Notes: generated from the sequence alone by a model not told the origin. 64,000 bases of DNA from Nonomuraea roseoviolacea subsp. carminata (GCF_024172185.1 NZ_JAMZEC010000001.1:6355001-6419000), one strand, 5' to 3'; shown: positions 22,706 to 32,088, numbered from the stretch's first letter. Numbers and translations are program-made.

Positions 22706-24439
22706 TCAGACGGGTTCGAGGGGGCGGTCGCGGCTCACCAGGGCCGCGTAGTGGCCGTCGAGGGCCAGCAGGTCCTCGTGCGTGCCGCGCTCGACGACCC
22801 GGCCGCCGTCCAGCACCACGATCTGGTCGGCGTCGCGGACGGTGGAGAGGCGGTGCGCGATGGTGATCGTCGTACGGCCCTCGGCGAGGGTGTCCAGCGC
22901 CTCCTGCACGGCCCGTTCGGTCTGGGTGTCCAGGGCGCTCGTCGCCTCGTCCAGCACCAGCACCGGCGGGTTGCGCAGCAGCGTGCGGGCGATCGCGAGA
23001 CGCTGCTTCTCGCCGCCGGAGAAGCGGTAGCCGCGCTCGCCGACCAGCGTGTCGTAGCCGTCGGGCAGCGCGGCGATGTGGTCGTGGATGCGGGCCGCCC
23101 GCGCCGCCTCCCGCAGCTCGTCGTCGGTCGCGTCCGGCCGGGCGAAGCGCAGGTTGTCGGCGATGGAGGCGTGGAAGAGGTACGTCTCCTGCGACACCAC
23201 GCCGACCGTGTCGGCCAGCGTCTCGAAGGTGAGCTCGCGCACGTCCACGCCGTCGATGGTGACCCGGCCGGCGCCGACGTCGTACAGCCGCGGCAGCAGG
23301 TAGCCGAGCGTGGTCTTGCCCGAGCCGGTCTCGCCGACGATCGCCAGGCTGGTGCCGGCCGGCACGGTGACGTCCACGTCCCGCAGCGCCGGGGCCTCGC
23401 CGTAGGAGAAGGACACGTCCTCGTAGCGCACCTCGCCCCGCACGGAGGTGAGCGCGCGGCGGCCCGGGTGGATGTCCACGGGCAGGTCGAGGTACTCGAA
23501 GATGCGGCCGAACAGCGCGAGCGAGCTCTGCACCTCCACGCCGAGCCGCAGCAGCGACACCGCCGGCCGGAACAAACTGACCTGGAGCGTCGTGAAGGCC
23601 ACCAGCGTGCCCACGGAGATCGCCCCGGTGTAGCCGACCGCCCAGTAGATGACGGCGGGCATCGCGGCCATGACGATCTGGATGGACGCCTGCCGCCACC
23701 GCCCGGTCATGCTGGAGCGCACGCCGAGGTCGGCCAGCTCGTCCGAGGCGTCGGAGAAGCGGCGGGTGAGCTCGGCCGAGCGGCCCATGGTGCGGCCCAG
23801 CAGGATGCCGCTGATCGACAGCGACTCCTGGACCATCGAGGAGATGACCGCGAGCTTGCGCTGGCGCTCGGAGGTGATGCGCCGGCGCTCGGCGCCGACG
23901 TGGCGGCTGATCCACACGAAGACCGGCAGCAGCACGAGCGAGATCGCGGTCAGCCGCCAGTCGAGCGCGACCATGGCCACGACCGTGGCGATCACGGTGG
24001 TGAGGTTCGAGACGATCGAGGTGGCCGTGTTGGTGACCACGGACTGCATGCCGCCGATGTCGTTGGCGATGCGCGACTGCACCTCGCCGGTGCGGGTCCG
24101 GGTGAAGAAGGCCAGCGACATGCGCTGGAGGTGGGCGTACACCGAGGTGCGCAGGTCGTGCATGACGCGCTGGCCGACCGTGGTGGACACCAGCGTCTGC
24201 ACGACGTCGAAGACGCTCGTGGTCACGGCGACGACGATCATGCCGAGGGCGAGCAGCGCGAGGAGGAGCGGGTCGCGGCGGGGGATGGCCACGTCCAGCA
24301 CCTCGCGCAGCAGGAACGGCGAGGCCAGCGACACGAGCGACGACAGCAGGATGAGGGCGCCCACCAGGGCCAGGCGGCCGCGGTAGGCGCGGAAGAGCGT
24401 GACGACGCGCCGCAGGGGCGCGCGAGGTTCGTCTGCCAA
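22706..24439 (-). CDS. ABC exporter, fused permease-ATPase half-transporter
   Basis: 577 residues from TTG 24439, which has AAAGGGG 5 nt upstream; a TTG at 24466 in frame is the alternative. Six transmembrane segments lie in about 20-310. The nucleotide-binding domain follows: Walker A GETGSGKTT (about 365), signature FSGGEKQRLAIA, Walker B PVLVLDEATSALD, H-loop IAHRLSTV. It functions as a dimer exporting lipids, drugs or peptides. Divergent from marR, which probably regulates it. Confidence 0.93.
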   Translation of the reverse strand: MADEPRAPLRRVVTLFRAYRGRLALVGALILLSSLVSLASPFLLREVLDVAIPRRDPLLLALLALGMIVVAVTTSVFDVVQTLVSTTVGQRVMHDLRTSVYAHLQRMSLAFFTRTRTGEVQSRIANDIGGMQSVVTNTATSIVSNLTTVIATVVAMVALDWRLTAISLVLLPVFVWISRHVGAERRRITSERQRKLAVISSMVQESLSISGILLGRTMGRSAELTRRFSDASDELADLGVRSSMTGRWRQASIQIVMAAMPAVIYWAVGYTGAISVGTLVAFTTLQVSLFRPAVSLLRLGVEVQSSLALFGRIFEYLDLPVDIHPGRRALTSVRGEVRYEDVSFSYGEAPALRDVDVTVPAGTSLAIVGETGSGKTTLGYLLPRLYDVGAGRVTIDGVDVRELTFETLADTVGVVSQETYLFHASIADNLRFARPDATDDELREAARAARIHDHIAALPDGYDTLVGERGYRFSGGEKQRLAIARTLLRNPPVLVLDEATSALDTQTERAVQEALDTLAEGRTTITIAHRLSTVRDADQIVVLDGGRVVERGTHEDLLALDGHYAALVSRDRPLEPV

Positions 24440-24473
24440 GAAGACCCCTTTCGGATGTTCGCTCAAACAGAGG

Positions 24474-24503
24474 TTAACTCATATTTGTTCCCGCCTCTAA
24501 GCT
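24474..24503 (+). promoter_or_regulatory. marR promoter, leaderless
   Basis: TTAACT (24474-24479), 18-nt spacer, TAAGCT (24498-24503), then 6 nt to ATG 24510. AT-rich, with GTTAAC at its centre, and also the place where a MarR dimer could block the divergent ABC exporter. Confidence 0.6.
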
Positions 24504-24509
24504 TGGCTC

Positions 24510-24929
24510 ATGGACGACATGGAGCTGTCCGAGCTCGTGCACCTGGTCAGCCGCAGGTTGCGGCACGGCTGGAAGAACCGGCTGGAGCCGCTCGGGCTGA
24601 ACCCGGGCCAGGCGCGGGCGCTGCGCGCGCTGGTGGACGCCGGCCGGCCGCTGCGGATGGTGCAGCTCGCCGAGCAGCTCAGGATCGTGCCGCGTTCCGT
24701 GACGCCCGTCATCGACACCCTGGAGGAGCGGGGCCTGGTGCGCAGGGAGGTCGATCCGGCCAACCGCCGCTCGACGCTGGTGGTCATCACGGACGCCGGG
24801 CGCGAGGTGTACGAGCGGGTCCGCGAGGCGCGGCGCGCGGCCGGCCACGACCTCTTCGCGGTGCTCACGGACGAGCAGCGCGACCAGCTCAGGGAACTGC
24901 TCGGGACGGTGGAGGCCCAGTTCGGATGA
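24510..24929 (+). CDS. MarR-family transcriptional regulator
   Basis: 139 residues. The winged helix is clear: RMVQLAEQLRIVPRSVTPVI (about 50-69) as recognition HTH, then DTLEERGLVRREVDPANRRS as the wing (D-x-R-x(5)-L-type pattern). Helices at both ends provide dimerisation. Ligand unknown. Divergent from the ABC exporter with only ~70 nt between starts, the standard arrangement for local control of an efflux pump. Confidence 0.93.
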   Translation: MDDMELSELVHLVSRRLRHGWKNRLEPLGLNPGQARALRALVDAGRPLRMVQLAEQLRIVPRSVTPVIDTLEERGLVRREVDPANRRSTLVVITDAGREVYERVREARRAAGHDLFAVLTDEQRDQLRELLGTVEAQFG

Positions 24930-24933
24930 TCCG

Positions 24934-24947
24934 CCCGCGAAGGCGGG
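24934..24947. terminator. Short hairpin between marR and the PucR-type gene
   Basis: CCCGC-gaag-GCGGG in the 34-nt gap between the two convergent stops; a compact bidirectional terminator candidate. Confidence 0.4.
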
Positions 24948-24963
24948 TCCAAGGAACGCGGGT

Positions 24964-26199
24964 TCAGCTCCCCGGGCGCGGCGTCCTCGGGCGGTAGCGG
25001 CCCGACAGGCGGGCCAGCTTGAGGCTCAGGTGCAGCGCCAGCCGCTCGCCGCCGTCCTTGAGGTCGGTGCCGGCCAGCTCCTCCACGCGTTGCAGCCGGT
25101 AGTACAGGGAGGTGCGGTGCAGGCGCAGGGCGCGCGAGGTGGCCACCGCGCTGCCCGCCAGGTCGAGGTACGCCTCCAGCGTCTCCAGCAGGGGGAGGTG
25201 CTGGTCGTCGTCGAGGAGGGGTTCGAGGCCGGGGTGCAGGTCGTGGTCCGGCAGGTGGGTGAGCATCCGGTAGACGCCGAGCCGGGTCCACTCCGCCGTA
25301 CGGCCGGCGCCGGTCACCCGGGCGGCGACCTCGGCGGCGTGCCGGGCCTCGGCGTACGAGGCGGCGGCCCCGTCGAGCTCCGGCCGGGGCCGGCCCACCC
25401 CGACCGTGACCGGGAGGGGCATGGCGGCGTGCAGCTCCTCGGCGATCCCCAGCGCCACCGGCGGCCCCGGCTCCGCGGTGCCGGCGGCGATCAGCAGGAC
25501 GACGTGGTCGTGGCGTACCAGGTGCAGGGGATGGTGACCGGTCAGCCGCCGCCGCAGCGTCAGCGCCCCCTGCTCCAGCGCAGCCCTGACCTCCTCGCCA
25601 GGCCGTGTGCCGACGAGGGGACGGGTCTCCACGGGGCCGGGAGAGCGTGTCTCCGCGAGGCCGCAGGGGCGGGCGACCAGGGCCGTCACCGGCTGGGCGC
25701 GGGGGAAGGCGCCCGCCTCCACCAGGCGGCGGGCCGCGTCGTGCTCCCCCAGCATCAGCCCCGCCACCGCCTCCAGCTCCCGCCGCGCGGGCAGCCCCGC
25801 GGTCAGGCTCTCGTGCAGCAGCGTCAGCCCCAGCCCGGGGGCCGCCGCCGCGGCCTCGGCCACCTGCGCCTCGGTCATGGGCGGGTCGGCGTCGATGAAC
25901 CACAGGAAGCCGAGCAGCCCGCCGTCGTGCCGCACCGGGACGCAGACCCGCGGCAGCGGCCCCGTCCCGGGCGCGCCCGGGATCCGCAGGGGAGCGGTCG
26001 CGTCGTGGATCCCGGCCGCGGCCAGCCGCCGGCGGGCCTCCGGCGTGGCGCGGCGGCGCAGGATCGAGTCGCGGCGGGCGTCGTCCATGGCGCCGGTCTG
26101 CTCGCTGTGCGCGACGACCCGGTGCAGCCGGTCCTCCACCAGGAGGGGACGGCCGAGACGCGCGGCGAGGTCGTCCACGCTCTGCTGGAGGGTCGCCAC
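24964..26199 (-). CDS. PucR/CdaR-type transcriptional regulator
   Basis: 411 residues from GTG 26199, with AGGTGA just upstream. A GAF-like sensory part lies in about 10-130 (LLVEDRLHRVVAHS; CVPVRHDGGLLGFLWF). A GGDEF-like central domain follows (about 175-300), then the C-terminal PucR HTH (about 335-395): LLETLEAYLDLAGSAVATSR, ALRLHRTSLYYRLQRVEELA. Members control purine, sugar-acid or amino-acid catabolism. No target gene is adjacent except the divergent M6 protease. Confidence 0.9.
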   Translation of the reverse strand: MATLQQSVDDLAARLGRPLLVEDRLHRVVAHSEQTGAMDDARRDSILRRRATPEARRRLAAAGIHDATAPLRIPGAPGTGPLPRVCVPVRHDGGLLGFLWFIDADPPMTEAQVAEAAAAAPGLGLTLLHESLTAGLPARRELEAVAGLMLGEHDAARRLVEAGAFPRAQPVTALVARPCGLAETRSPGPVETRPLVGTRPGEEVRAALEQGALTLRRRLTGHHPLHLVRHDHVVLLIAAGTAEPGPPVALGIAEELHAAMPLPVTVGVGRPRPELDGAAASYAEARHAAEVAARVTGAGRTAEWTRLGVYRMLTHLPDHDLHPGLEPLLDDDQHLPLLETLEAYLDLAGSAVATSRALRLHRTSLYYRLQRVEELAGTDLKDGGERLALHLSLKLARLSGRYRPRTPRPGS

Positions 26200-26286
26200 G
26201 GCTCACCTGGGCATTTCAACAAATGTCGGAAAGGTCCCTACGGGTCTTCCCTACAACTGCGCGATGATCTCTGTCAATATCGCCTA

Positions 26287-26292
26287 TAGCGT
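26287..26292 (+). promoter_or_regulatory. -10 box TAGCGT, leaderless M6 protease
   Basis: TAGCGT, then CCCATCC (7 nt), then GTG 26300. It decides the start against the upstream in-frame ATG at 26264, which would sit upstream of the transcription start. Confidence 0.5.
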
Positions 26293-26299
26293 CCCATCC

Positions 26300-28399
26300 G
26301 TGAACGCCCCGAAGAAGCTGTTACGAGGTCTCCTCACCGCCCTGGTGCTCGTACCGGTGAGCCTGATGGCGACCCCCGCTTCCGCCGCGCCCCCCTCCGA
26401 CCCCGAGCTTCCCTGGCGCCGGGCCCACTGGCCCCAGACGCAGCCATGGCAGCAGGACGGCCCCGACGTCCAGGAGCTGCGCTCCCGTCCCGCCGCCGAC
26501 ATCCCGCCGATCGACCCCCAGAACTGGGAGAACCCCGACCACATGACGTGGTCGGACTACAAGAAGATCCCCGGCACCACCTGGAACGACCCGGCGGTCA
26601 AGGGCTCCAAGCGCACCTTCAAGGGCGCCCTGGTGCTGCTCGACTACCCCAACCAGCCGTTCGTGGTCACGCAGCCCAAGGGCTCGACCATCTTCCAGAA
26701 CCCCAGCGCCGAGGCCCACGACATCCCCCGCGACCAGGTCGCGAAGTTCTACCAGGACTTCCTCAACACCCCCAACGCCCTCAACAAGGGCCACACCATC
26801 CACGAGTACTGGATGGAGGACTCCGGCGGGCGCGTCGGCGTCGAGCTGACCGGCTTCGGCCCGTACACGATGCCCGGCAAGGACCACGAGTACGCCATGG
26901 AGTACCAGGCGGACGCGTGCCCGGCCGGCGACACCTGCAGCCGCAACCTGCGCGCCGACGGCAACGCCGCCTGGCTGGCCGCGGTCGGCGAGGAGACCGC
27001 CAAGCAGTTCGACTTCGTCTTCTACCTCAGCGCCGGCCAGGACGAGTCGTCCACCTGGCAGGAGTTCGGGATGATGAAGTTCCCGGACAAGGAGTCGGTG
27101 CCCGACGAATGGGGCCCGCCGGACCCCGCCCTGCCAAACTGGTCCAAGACCCGCTACGTCGACTGGACGTCCTGGCAGTCCGGCTCGACGTTCTGGCCCA
27201 ACGCCCGCTTCGGCGTCGACTCGGTCCAGGCCGAGAGCTCCGGCATGTCCGTCTACGCCCACGAGCTGAGCCACATCATGGGCGTCGCCGACAACTACAA
27301 CAACCCGTACGGCACGCCGCTGCGCCGCGCGTACTCCGGCATCTGGGAGATGCTCAGCCGCGGCACGTTCAACGGCCCCGGCGGCCCGCACAGCCGCTGG
27401 CTGATCCCGCCGACCTCCGGCTCCTCCATGGGCGCCCAGCACATGCTGCGCAACAAGATCAAGCTGGAGATGGTCGACGACCGCAACGTGCTCAGCCTGA
27501 ACCGCGACGCGCTCGCCCAGTCGGGCCTGGTGACCGCCCGGGTCACGGCGCGCGCCGTGCGGCCCGGCACGGACGGGCTGATGGGCCTGAACATCGCGTT
27601 CGGCAGCGGCGACAAGAGCCCCGCCTGCGACGTCAAGACCGACCCGCTGTGCGACGGCGGCGGCTACGACAACTACACCGTCGAGGTCGTCGACCGCATG
27701 GGCACCGACTCCTTCACCCCCGACTCCGGCGTGCTGCTGGCCAAGACCAAGGACCAGGACCGGGCGCCGTTCATCTGGGTCGTCGACGCCAACCCGCAGG
27801 ACATCGGCATGACCGACTACGTGCTGCCCGACGGCACCAAGGTGCCCATCACCATGGGCGACTACCGGCAGCTCTCCGACGCCCTGTTCCACGCGGGCAC
27901 GAACTCGGGCAGCGAGTACGAGTTCACGGACCAGGCCAACCGCCTGCACTTCTACGTCACCGACGTCGAGCGCGACCGCAAGGGCGTGCTGTCGTACACG
28001 GTGGCGGTCCGCTCGCTCGACGGCGCCGGACCGCAGCGGCGCGGCGTCCGGCTGCTGCCCGCCGCCGGCGTCCCGGCCGGGCGCAACGTGTCGCGCTGCT
28101 CGTTCCCGCTGCTCAACACCGGCAAGGCGGCGCCGGCGCAGGGGCAGCACCCCGAGGACGTCAGCGCCTACCTCGGCTCCGACGTCTACCGGCTCACGGC
28201 GCAGGTCACGGGCAAGGGCTGGAGCGCCCAGCTGCCCAACGAGCTCGCGTCGGTCGCGTTCGGCAAGCGGGCCGGCGTGACCGTCAACGCGGTGCGCGCC
28301 TCCGGCGGCGACCGGCTGGCCACCGTCACGCTCACCGCCACCTCGGAGAGCGACCCGGCCAAGAAGGCCACCGCCACCTGCCACGTGATCGGCCTGTAG
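26300..28399 (+). CDS. Secreted M6-family (immune inhibitor A-like) metalloprotease
   Basis: 699 residues from GTG 26300. Signal peptide: KKLLRGLLTALVLVPVSLMA..., cleavage after ASA near 27. Zinc motif H321-E-L-S-H325 in VYAHELSHIMGVADNY matches the HExxH of M6 proteases. Residues ~80-360 form the catalytic part (FKGALVLLDYPNQPFV; FDFVFYLSAGQDES); the C-terminal ~300 residues include beta-rich segments and paired cysteines. Codon 8 is TTA (26321-26323), the rare bldA-dependent leucine codon of streptomycetes and relatives, so expression may follow development. Exported extracellular protease. Confidence 0.92.
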   Translation: MNAPKKLLRGLLTALVLVPVSLMATPASAAPPSDPELPWRRAHWPQTQPWQQDGPDVQELRSRPAADIPPIDPQNWENPDHMTWSDYKKIPGTTWNDPAVKGSKRTFKGALVLLDYPNQPFVVTQPKGSTIFQNPSAEAHDIPRDQVAKFYQDFLNTPNALNKGHTIHEYWMEDSGGRVGVELTGFGPYTMPGKDHEYAMEYQADACPAGDTCSRNLRADGNAAWLAAVGEETAKQFDFVFYLSAGQDESSTWQEFGMMKFPDKESVPDEWGPPDPALPNWSKTRYVDWTSWQSGSTFWPNARFGVDSVQAESSGMSVYAHELSHIMGVADNYNNPYGTPLRRAYSGIWEMLSRGTFNGPGGPHSRWLIPPTSGSSMGAQHMLRNKIKLEMVDDRNVLSLNRDALAQSGLVTARVTARAVRPGTDGLMGLNIAFGSGDKSPACDVKTDPLCDGGGYDNYTVEVVDRMGTDSFTPDSGVLLAKTKDQDRAPFIWVVDANPQDIGMTDYVLPDGTKVPITMGDYRQLSDALFHAGTNSGSEYEFTDQANRLHFYVTDVERDRKGVLSYTVAVRSLDGAGPQRRGVRLLPAAGVPAGRNVSRCSFPLLNTGKAAPAQGQHPEDVSAYLGSDVYRLTAQVTGKGWSAQLPNELASVAFGKRAGVTVNAVRASGGDRLATVTLTATSESDPAKKATATCHVIGL

Positions 28400-28414
28400 C
28401 AGGGGCACGTCCGC

Positions 28415-28443
28415 GGGGTACGGCCGGAACCCGGCCGTACCCC
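28415..28443 (+). terminator. Perfect 13-bp hairpin after the M6 protease
   Basis: GGGGTACGGCCGG (28415-28427), AAC loop, CCGGCCGTACCCC (28431-28443), 16 nt after the stop. Confidence 0.82.
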
Positions 28444-28481
28444 CTCGGCGTTCTCACGGTACGACGTGAAGAGAGGTCTCG

Positions 28482-31052
28482 TTGACCGGGCAGCCGCCTG
28501 ACAAGCCCGAGCCCCGGCGCGCCGACACGCCGGAACCCCGGCGCGCCGACCAGCCGGAGCCCCGGCGTCGCAGGGTCCCCGTGGCCGCGCCCGTCGCCGC
28601 CGGGCTCGCCGCGGCGGCCGCCAGCATCCTGGCCGCCTCCCTGGAATGGGACATCCCGCCCATCGCCAAGATCGGCGTGACGGCCGGCGCCGCGATCCTC
28701 GTCGGCCTGACCACCTGGGCCACCACCGAGTCCAAACCCACGGCGCACACCAGGGCCGACCCCGCCTCCCGCGCTCCCGACCAGTGGCCGCCCGTGCCGG
28801 AGCACTTCACCGGCCGCACCGAGGCGCTGGCCGAGCTGCGCGAGGTCTTCGCCGCCCGCCGCAAGGCGAGCGACGTCGTCCCGCCACTCGTCGTGTCCGT
28901 CTACGGCAGGGGCGGCGTCGGCAAGTCCGCGCTCATGGCCCGCTTCGGCCAGGAGGTCGCCGGCTGGTTCCCCGACGGGCGGCTGCACGCCGACCTGCGC
29001 GGCGGCGCGGGCGCCCCCGTGCGGCCCGAGGAGGTGCTGATCGGGTTCCTGCGGGCGCTCGGCGTCCGCCTCACCACCGACCCCGGCGGCCTGGACGAAC
29101 TGCGCAGGCTCTGGCTCACCTGGACCAAGGGCCGCCGCATCCTCATCGGCCTCGACAACGCGCACAGCGCCGAGCAGGTCAAGCCGCTCATCCCGGCCGA
29201 ACCCGGCTGCGCCGTGCTCGTCACCTCGCGCCAGCCGCTGTTCCTCAACGCCACGCGCGACACCCGGCTCGGCGTGTTCAGCGAGGCGCAGGGCGTGGAA
29301 CTGCTGGCCCGGCTGGCGGGCAGCGCCCGCGTCGTGGACGACCTGGACGCGGCCAAGGAGATCGTCCGGCTGTGCGACCGGCTGCCGCTGGCCATCGGCA
29401 TCTGCGGCGGGCGGCTGGCCACCCGCGAGCAGTGGACGCTGCGCGAGATGGCCGGCCGGCTGGCCGACGAGCGCCGCATCCTCGACCAGCTCGAACTCGC
29501 GCCGACCGTGGACAAGAGCGTGCGCGCCTCGGTCCAGCTCAGCTACGACGACTGCACCGGCATGCAGCGCCGCCTGCTGCGGCTGCTGTCGGCGCTCACC
29601 GTGCCCGACGTGCCCGGCTGGGTGGCCGGCGAACTGCTCGACATCTCGGTGCTCGACGGCGCCGACCAGCTCGAGGCGCTCATCGACGCCCAGCTCGCCG
29701 AGTGCTCCGGCACCGACCAGACCGGGACCATGCGCTACCGGCTGCACGACCTGGTCCGCGTCTTCGCCGCCGAGCCGGCCGCCGAGGAGGACGAGGGCCG
29801 GCGCCGCGACGCGGTCGAGCGGGTGCTGTCCGGCTACCGCCGCCGCGCCGAGGCCGCCGCCCAGGACCGCTGGCCGCAGGACTGGAGCCGGGGCGGCCGC
29901 CGCTCCAGCGCCGAGGGCCAGGTCCACGCCGGCGACTGGCTGAACGCCGAACGGCTCAGCCTGGTCGCCCTGGCCGGCCTGGCCCGGGAGTACGAGCTGT
30001 GGGAGCTGACCTGGGGACTGGCCCGGGCGTTCTGCTCGCTCTGCCACTCGCTGCGCGCGTACTGGGCCGACTGGCGGCAGGTCGCCGAGCTGGGCTGCGA
30101 GGCGGCGCTGCGCTCCGGCGACCGGCGCGCGCTGGCCATCTCGCTGCTGGACCGGGCCGCCGTGCAGGGCGGGATCGGCGCCCACGAGCTGGGCCGCGCC
30201 GACGCCGAGCGGGCGCTGGAGCTGTTCACCGAGCTGGGCGAGACGTGGTGGGCGGCGCGGGCCCGGCGGGCGATCGGCATGGCGCTGTTCTCCGACGGGC
30301 ACCTCGACCGCGCCCAGGAGCACCTGACGGGGGCGATCGCCGCGTTCCGGGCCGAGGACGACCAGTGGTGGATGGCCCGCACCCAGCGCAACCTGGCCGA
30401 GCTGCGGCTGGCCGAGCGGCGCCCGGAGGAGGCCAGGGAGCTGCTGGAGGACTCGCTGGCCGTCTTCGAGCGTTCGGGCAACCGGTACTCCGAGGCGCAG
30501 ACGCTGCGCGCGTACGGCGAGGTGCTGGCCGCCCAGGCGCGCGGCCTGCGCCGGGACGGCGAGCACCGGGCCGCGCTCGACGGGTTCACCCGGGCCGGCC
30601 ACAGCCTGAGCCGGGCCGCCGAGATGTTCCGGCAGCGCGGCGAGCTGTGGGAGGAGGCGCGCTGCCTGCGCGCCGCGGGCGAGGTCGGCGACCCGGCCAA
30701 CGGGCTGCGCGAGCTGGAGTTCGTCCGGCGGGCCGAGGACATCCTGGCCGCGCTCGGCGACTCCTGGGGCGTGGCCCGCACCGCGCTGTCCGCCGGGCGG
30801 GCGCTGGCCCGGCTCGGGCGCATCGAGGAGTCGGAGCGGGAGCTGCGCCGGGCCGTGGAGGCGTTCCGGGAGCTGGACGACCGGTGGTGGATGGCGCTCA
30901 GCCTGCGCCACCTCGGCGAGGCGCACCTCGACGCCGGGGGCGCGCGGGCCGCGGTCGGCCCGCTGCGCGAGGCGCGCGAGATCTACCGCAGCCTCGGCAA
31001 CGAGGCCGGCATGCGCCGCACCCTGGAGCTCCTGCGCCGCGCCGAAACCTGA
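28482..31052 (+). CDS. Membrane-anchored NB-ARC ATPase with TPR repeats (STAND)
   Basis: 856 residues from TTG 28482, with GAGAGG 6 nt upstream. The N-terminus has three EPRRAD-like repeats (about 10-30), then two hydrophobic segments (about 35-54 and 64-80). The NTPase follows: P-loop YGRGGVGKSA (141-150), Walker B-like ILIGLDNAHS (about 213-222), sensor VLVTSRQPL, and RLPLAIGICG in the ARC part. From ~540 to the end, helical pairs fit TPRs (RALAISLLDRAAVQGG; ARTQRNLAELRLAERRPEEA). STAND ATPases are signal-triggered switches. No effector domain is seen. Confidence 0.88.
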   Translation: MTGQPPDKPEPRRADTPEPRRADQPEPRRRRVPVAAPVAAGLAAAAASILAASLEWDIPPIAKIGVTAGAAILVGLTTWATTESKPTAHTRADPASRAPDQWPPVPEHFTGRTEALAELREVFAARRKASDVVPPLVVSVYGRGGVGKSALMARFGQEVAGWFPDGRLHADLRGGAGAPVRPEEVLIGFLRALGVRLTTDPGGLDELRRLWLTWTKGRRILIGLDNAHSAEQVKPLIPAEPGCAVLVTSRQPLFLNATRDTRLGVFSEAQGVELLARLAGSARVVDDLDAAKEIVRLCDRLPLAIGICGGRLATREQWTLREMAGRLADERRILDQLELAPTVDKSVRASVQLSYDDCTGMQRRLLRLLSALTVPDVPGWVAGELLDISVLDGADQLEALIDAQLAECSGTDQTGTMRYRLHDLVRVFAAEPAAEEDEGRRRDAVERVLSGYRRRAEAAAQDRWPQDWSRGGRRSSAEGQVHAGDWLNAERLSLVALAGLAREYELWELTWGLARAFCSLCHSLRAYWADWRQVAELGCEAALRSGDRRALAISLLDRAAVQGGIGAHELGRADAERALELFTELGETWWAARARRAIGMALFSDGHLDRAQEHLTGAIAAFRAEDDQWWMARTQRNLAELRLAERRPEEARELLEDSLAVFERSGNRYSEAQTLRAYGEVLAAQARGLRRDGEHRAALDGFTRAGHSLSRAAEMFRQRGELWEEARCLRAAGEVGDPANGLRELEFVRRAEDILAALGDSWGVARTALSAGRALARLGRIEESERELRRAVEAFRELDDRWWMALSLRHLGEAHLDAGGARAAVGPLREAREIYRSLGNEAGMRRTLELLRRAET

Positions 31053-31059
31053 GGATGCC

Positions 31060-31169
31060 CGGGCGAGCGGGGCCCTGGCGTGAGGGCGCTCGGGTGAGCG
31101 GGGCCCTGCCGTGAGGGCGCTGGGGTGAGCGGGGCCCTGCCGTGCGGATGCTCAGGTGAGCGGGGTCCG
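31060..31169. repeat. Three and a half tandem 31-nt repeats between convergent genes
   Basis: Units 31060-31090, 31091-31121, 31122-31152 and a partial 31153-31169, with consensus core GGTGAGCGGGGCCCTGCCGT. The array fills the gap after the NB-ARC gene. Its last copy contains the stop codon and final codons of the minus-strand membrane protein. Confidence 0.9.
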
Positions 31170-32048
31170 CAGGAGCTCGCCCGCGGTCCGGCGGGCCTGC
31201 AGCACGCTCTCCTCGAACAGCCGCCGCACCTGCCGCGCCTGCTCGCCCAGCTCCCGGATGTGCCGGTGCGCCAGGTCGTCGCGGACGGTGTCGGCGACCA
31301 GCCGCTGGTAGTCGGGCGTGCGCGCCGCCAGCGTCTCCAGCCGCTGGTGCGCGTGGTACACCTGGTCGGCGCGCGTCACCTGCCGCGCGTACTCCTCCAG
31401 GTGCCGCACCCGCCGCGACAGCGACGTCCAGGCCGCGTCCAGGGCCGTCGTGTACGGACGGAACGCGTCCTCCAGGCCCGAGGGCAGGACACGCGGGACC
31501 AGCCGGCGGTGCTCGGCGTGCATGGCCGACAGCCGCGCCAGCCGCTGGGCGATCTGCCACACCTCCTCCGGCAGCGTCACCTGGTTGTCGATGGTGTCGA
31601 TGAACCCCGCCCGATGCACCGCGGAGGACAGGACGGCGTCCACGGCGTCCTGGGCGCGGCGCAGCAGCCGCTGGCACGGGTAGTCGAGGTCCTCGGGCAG
31701 CACGTAGTGCGCGGAGTACTCGCGCGCCAGCCGCACCCGCTGCCGGACGTCCCGCCGGCCCGCCGTCACGCTGGTGTACCGCAGCAGCCCGACCAGCCCG
31801 ACGGCCCCCGCGGTGATCGCCGCGGCGGGCAGATCGGCGATGAGGTAGACCAGCAGGGCGATCCAGGGGACCAGGACGAGCAGGACGCGACCGCCCGACG
31901 CCTTGGGCTCCGCATCGGTGCGGGCCATGCGGAGGAGGTGCGGCCCCGACCACAGCCGGGCCCAGACGTCCCGCGGCAGTCCTGGATCGATCACCACCCG
32001 AGGAGGCAGAGCGCGTGGATCCATATGTTCATGCTGCGTTATGAACAT
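31152..32048 (-). CDS. Unrecognised membrane protein with long helical C-terminus
   Basis: 298 residues from ATG 32048; ATG 32024 is a possible second start. Two adjacent hydrophobic segments (about 53-71 and 74-90) anchor it. The remaining ~200 residues are charged and helical (RDVRQRVRLAREYSAHYVLP; SLSRRVRHLEEYARQVTRAD; QARQVRRLFEESVLQARRT), suggesting coiled coil. No enzymatic motif. It faces the NB-ARC gene across a 31-nt repeat array and diverges from the phosphatase gene. No family recognised. Confidence 0.72.
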   Translation of the reverse strand: MFITQHEHMDPRALPPRVVIDPGLPRDVWARLWSGPHLLRMARTDAEPKASGGRVLLVLVPWIALLVYLIADLPAAAITAGAVGLVGLLRYTSVTAGRRDVRQRVRLAREYSAHYVLPEDLDYPCQRLLRRAQDAVDAVLSSAVHRAGFIDTIDNQVTLPEEVWQIAQRLARLSAMHAEHRRLVPRVLPSGLEDAFRPYTTALDAAWTSLSRRVRHLEEYARQVTRADQVYHAHQRLETLAARTPDYQRLVADTVRDDLAHRHIRELGEQARQVRRLFEESVLQARRTAGELLRTPLT

Positions 32049-32075
32049 CGAATTCGCTGAAGATTGGCGGACATA

Positions 32076-32081
32076 TAGGGT
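32076..32081 (+). promoter_or_regulatory. -10 box TAGGGT, leaderless phosphatase gene
   Basis: TAGGGT, then CTAAGCG (7 nt), then ATG 32089, in an AT-rich stretch between divergent genes. Confidence 0.6.
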
Positions 32082-32088
32082 CTAAGCG

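Noticed and set aside
25607..26299. Long in-frame extension upstream of the M6 protease.
   Set aside because: It runs antisense through the PucR-type gene; the signal peptide and -10 box place the start at 26300.
31060..31169. CRISPR-like array (31-nt period).
   Set aside because: The units are contiguous with no variable spacers and no cas genes; it is a simple tandem repeat.
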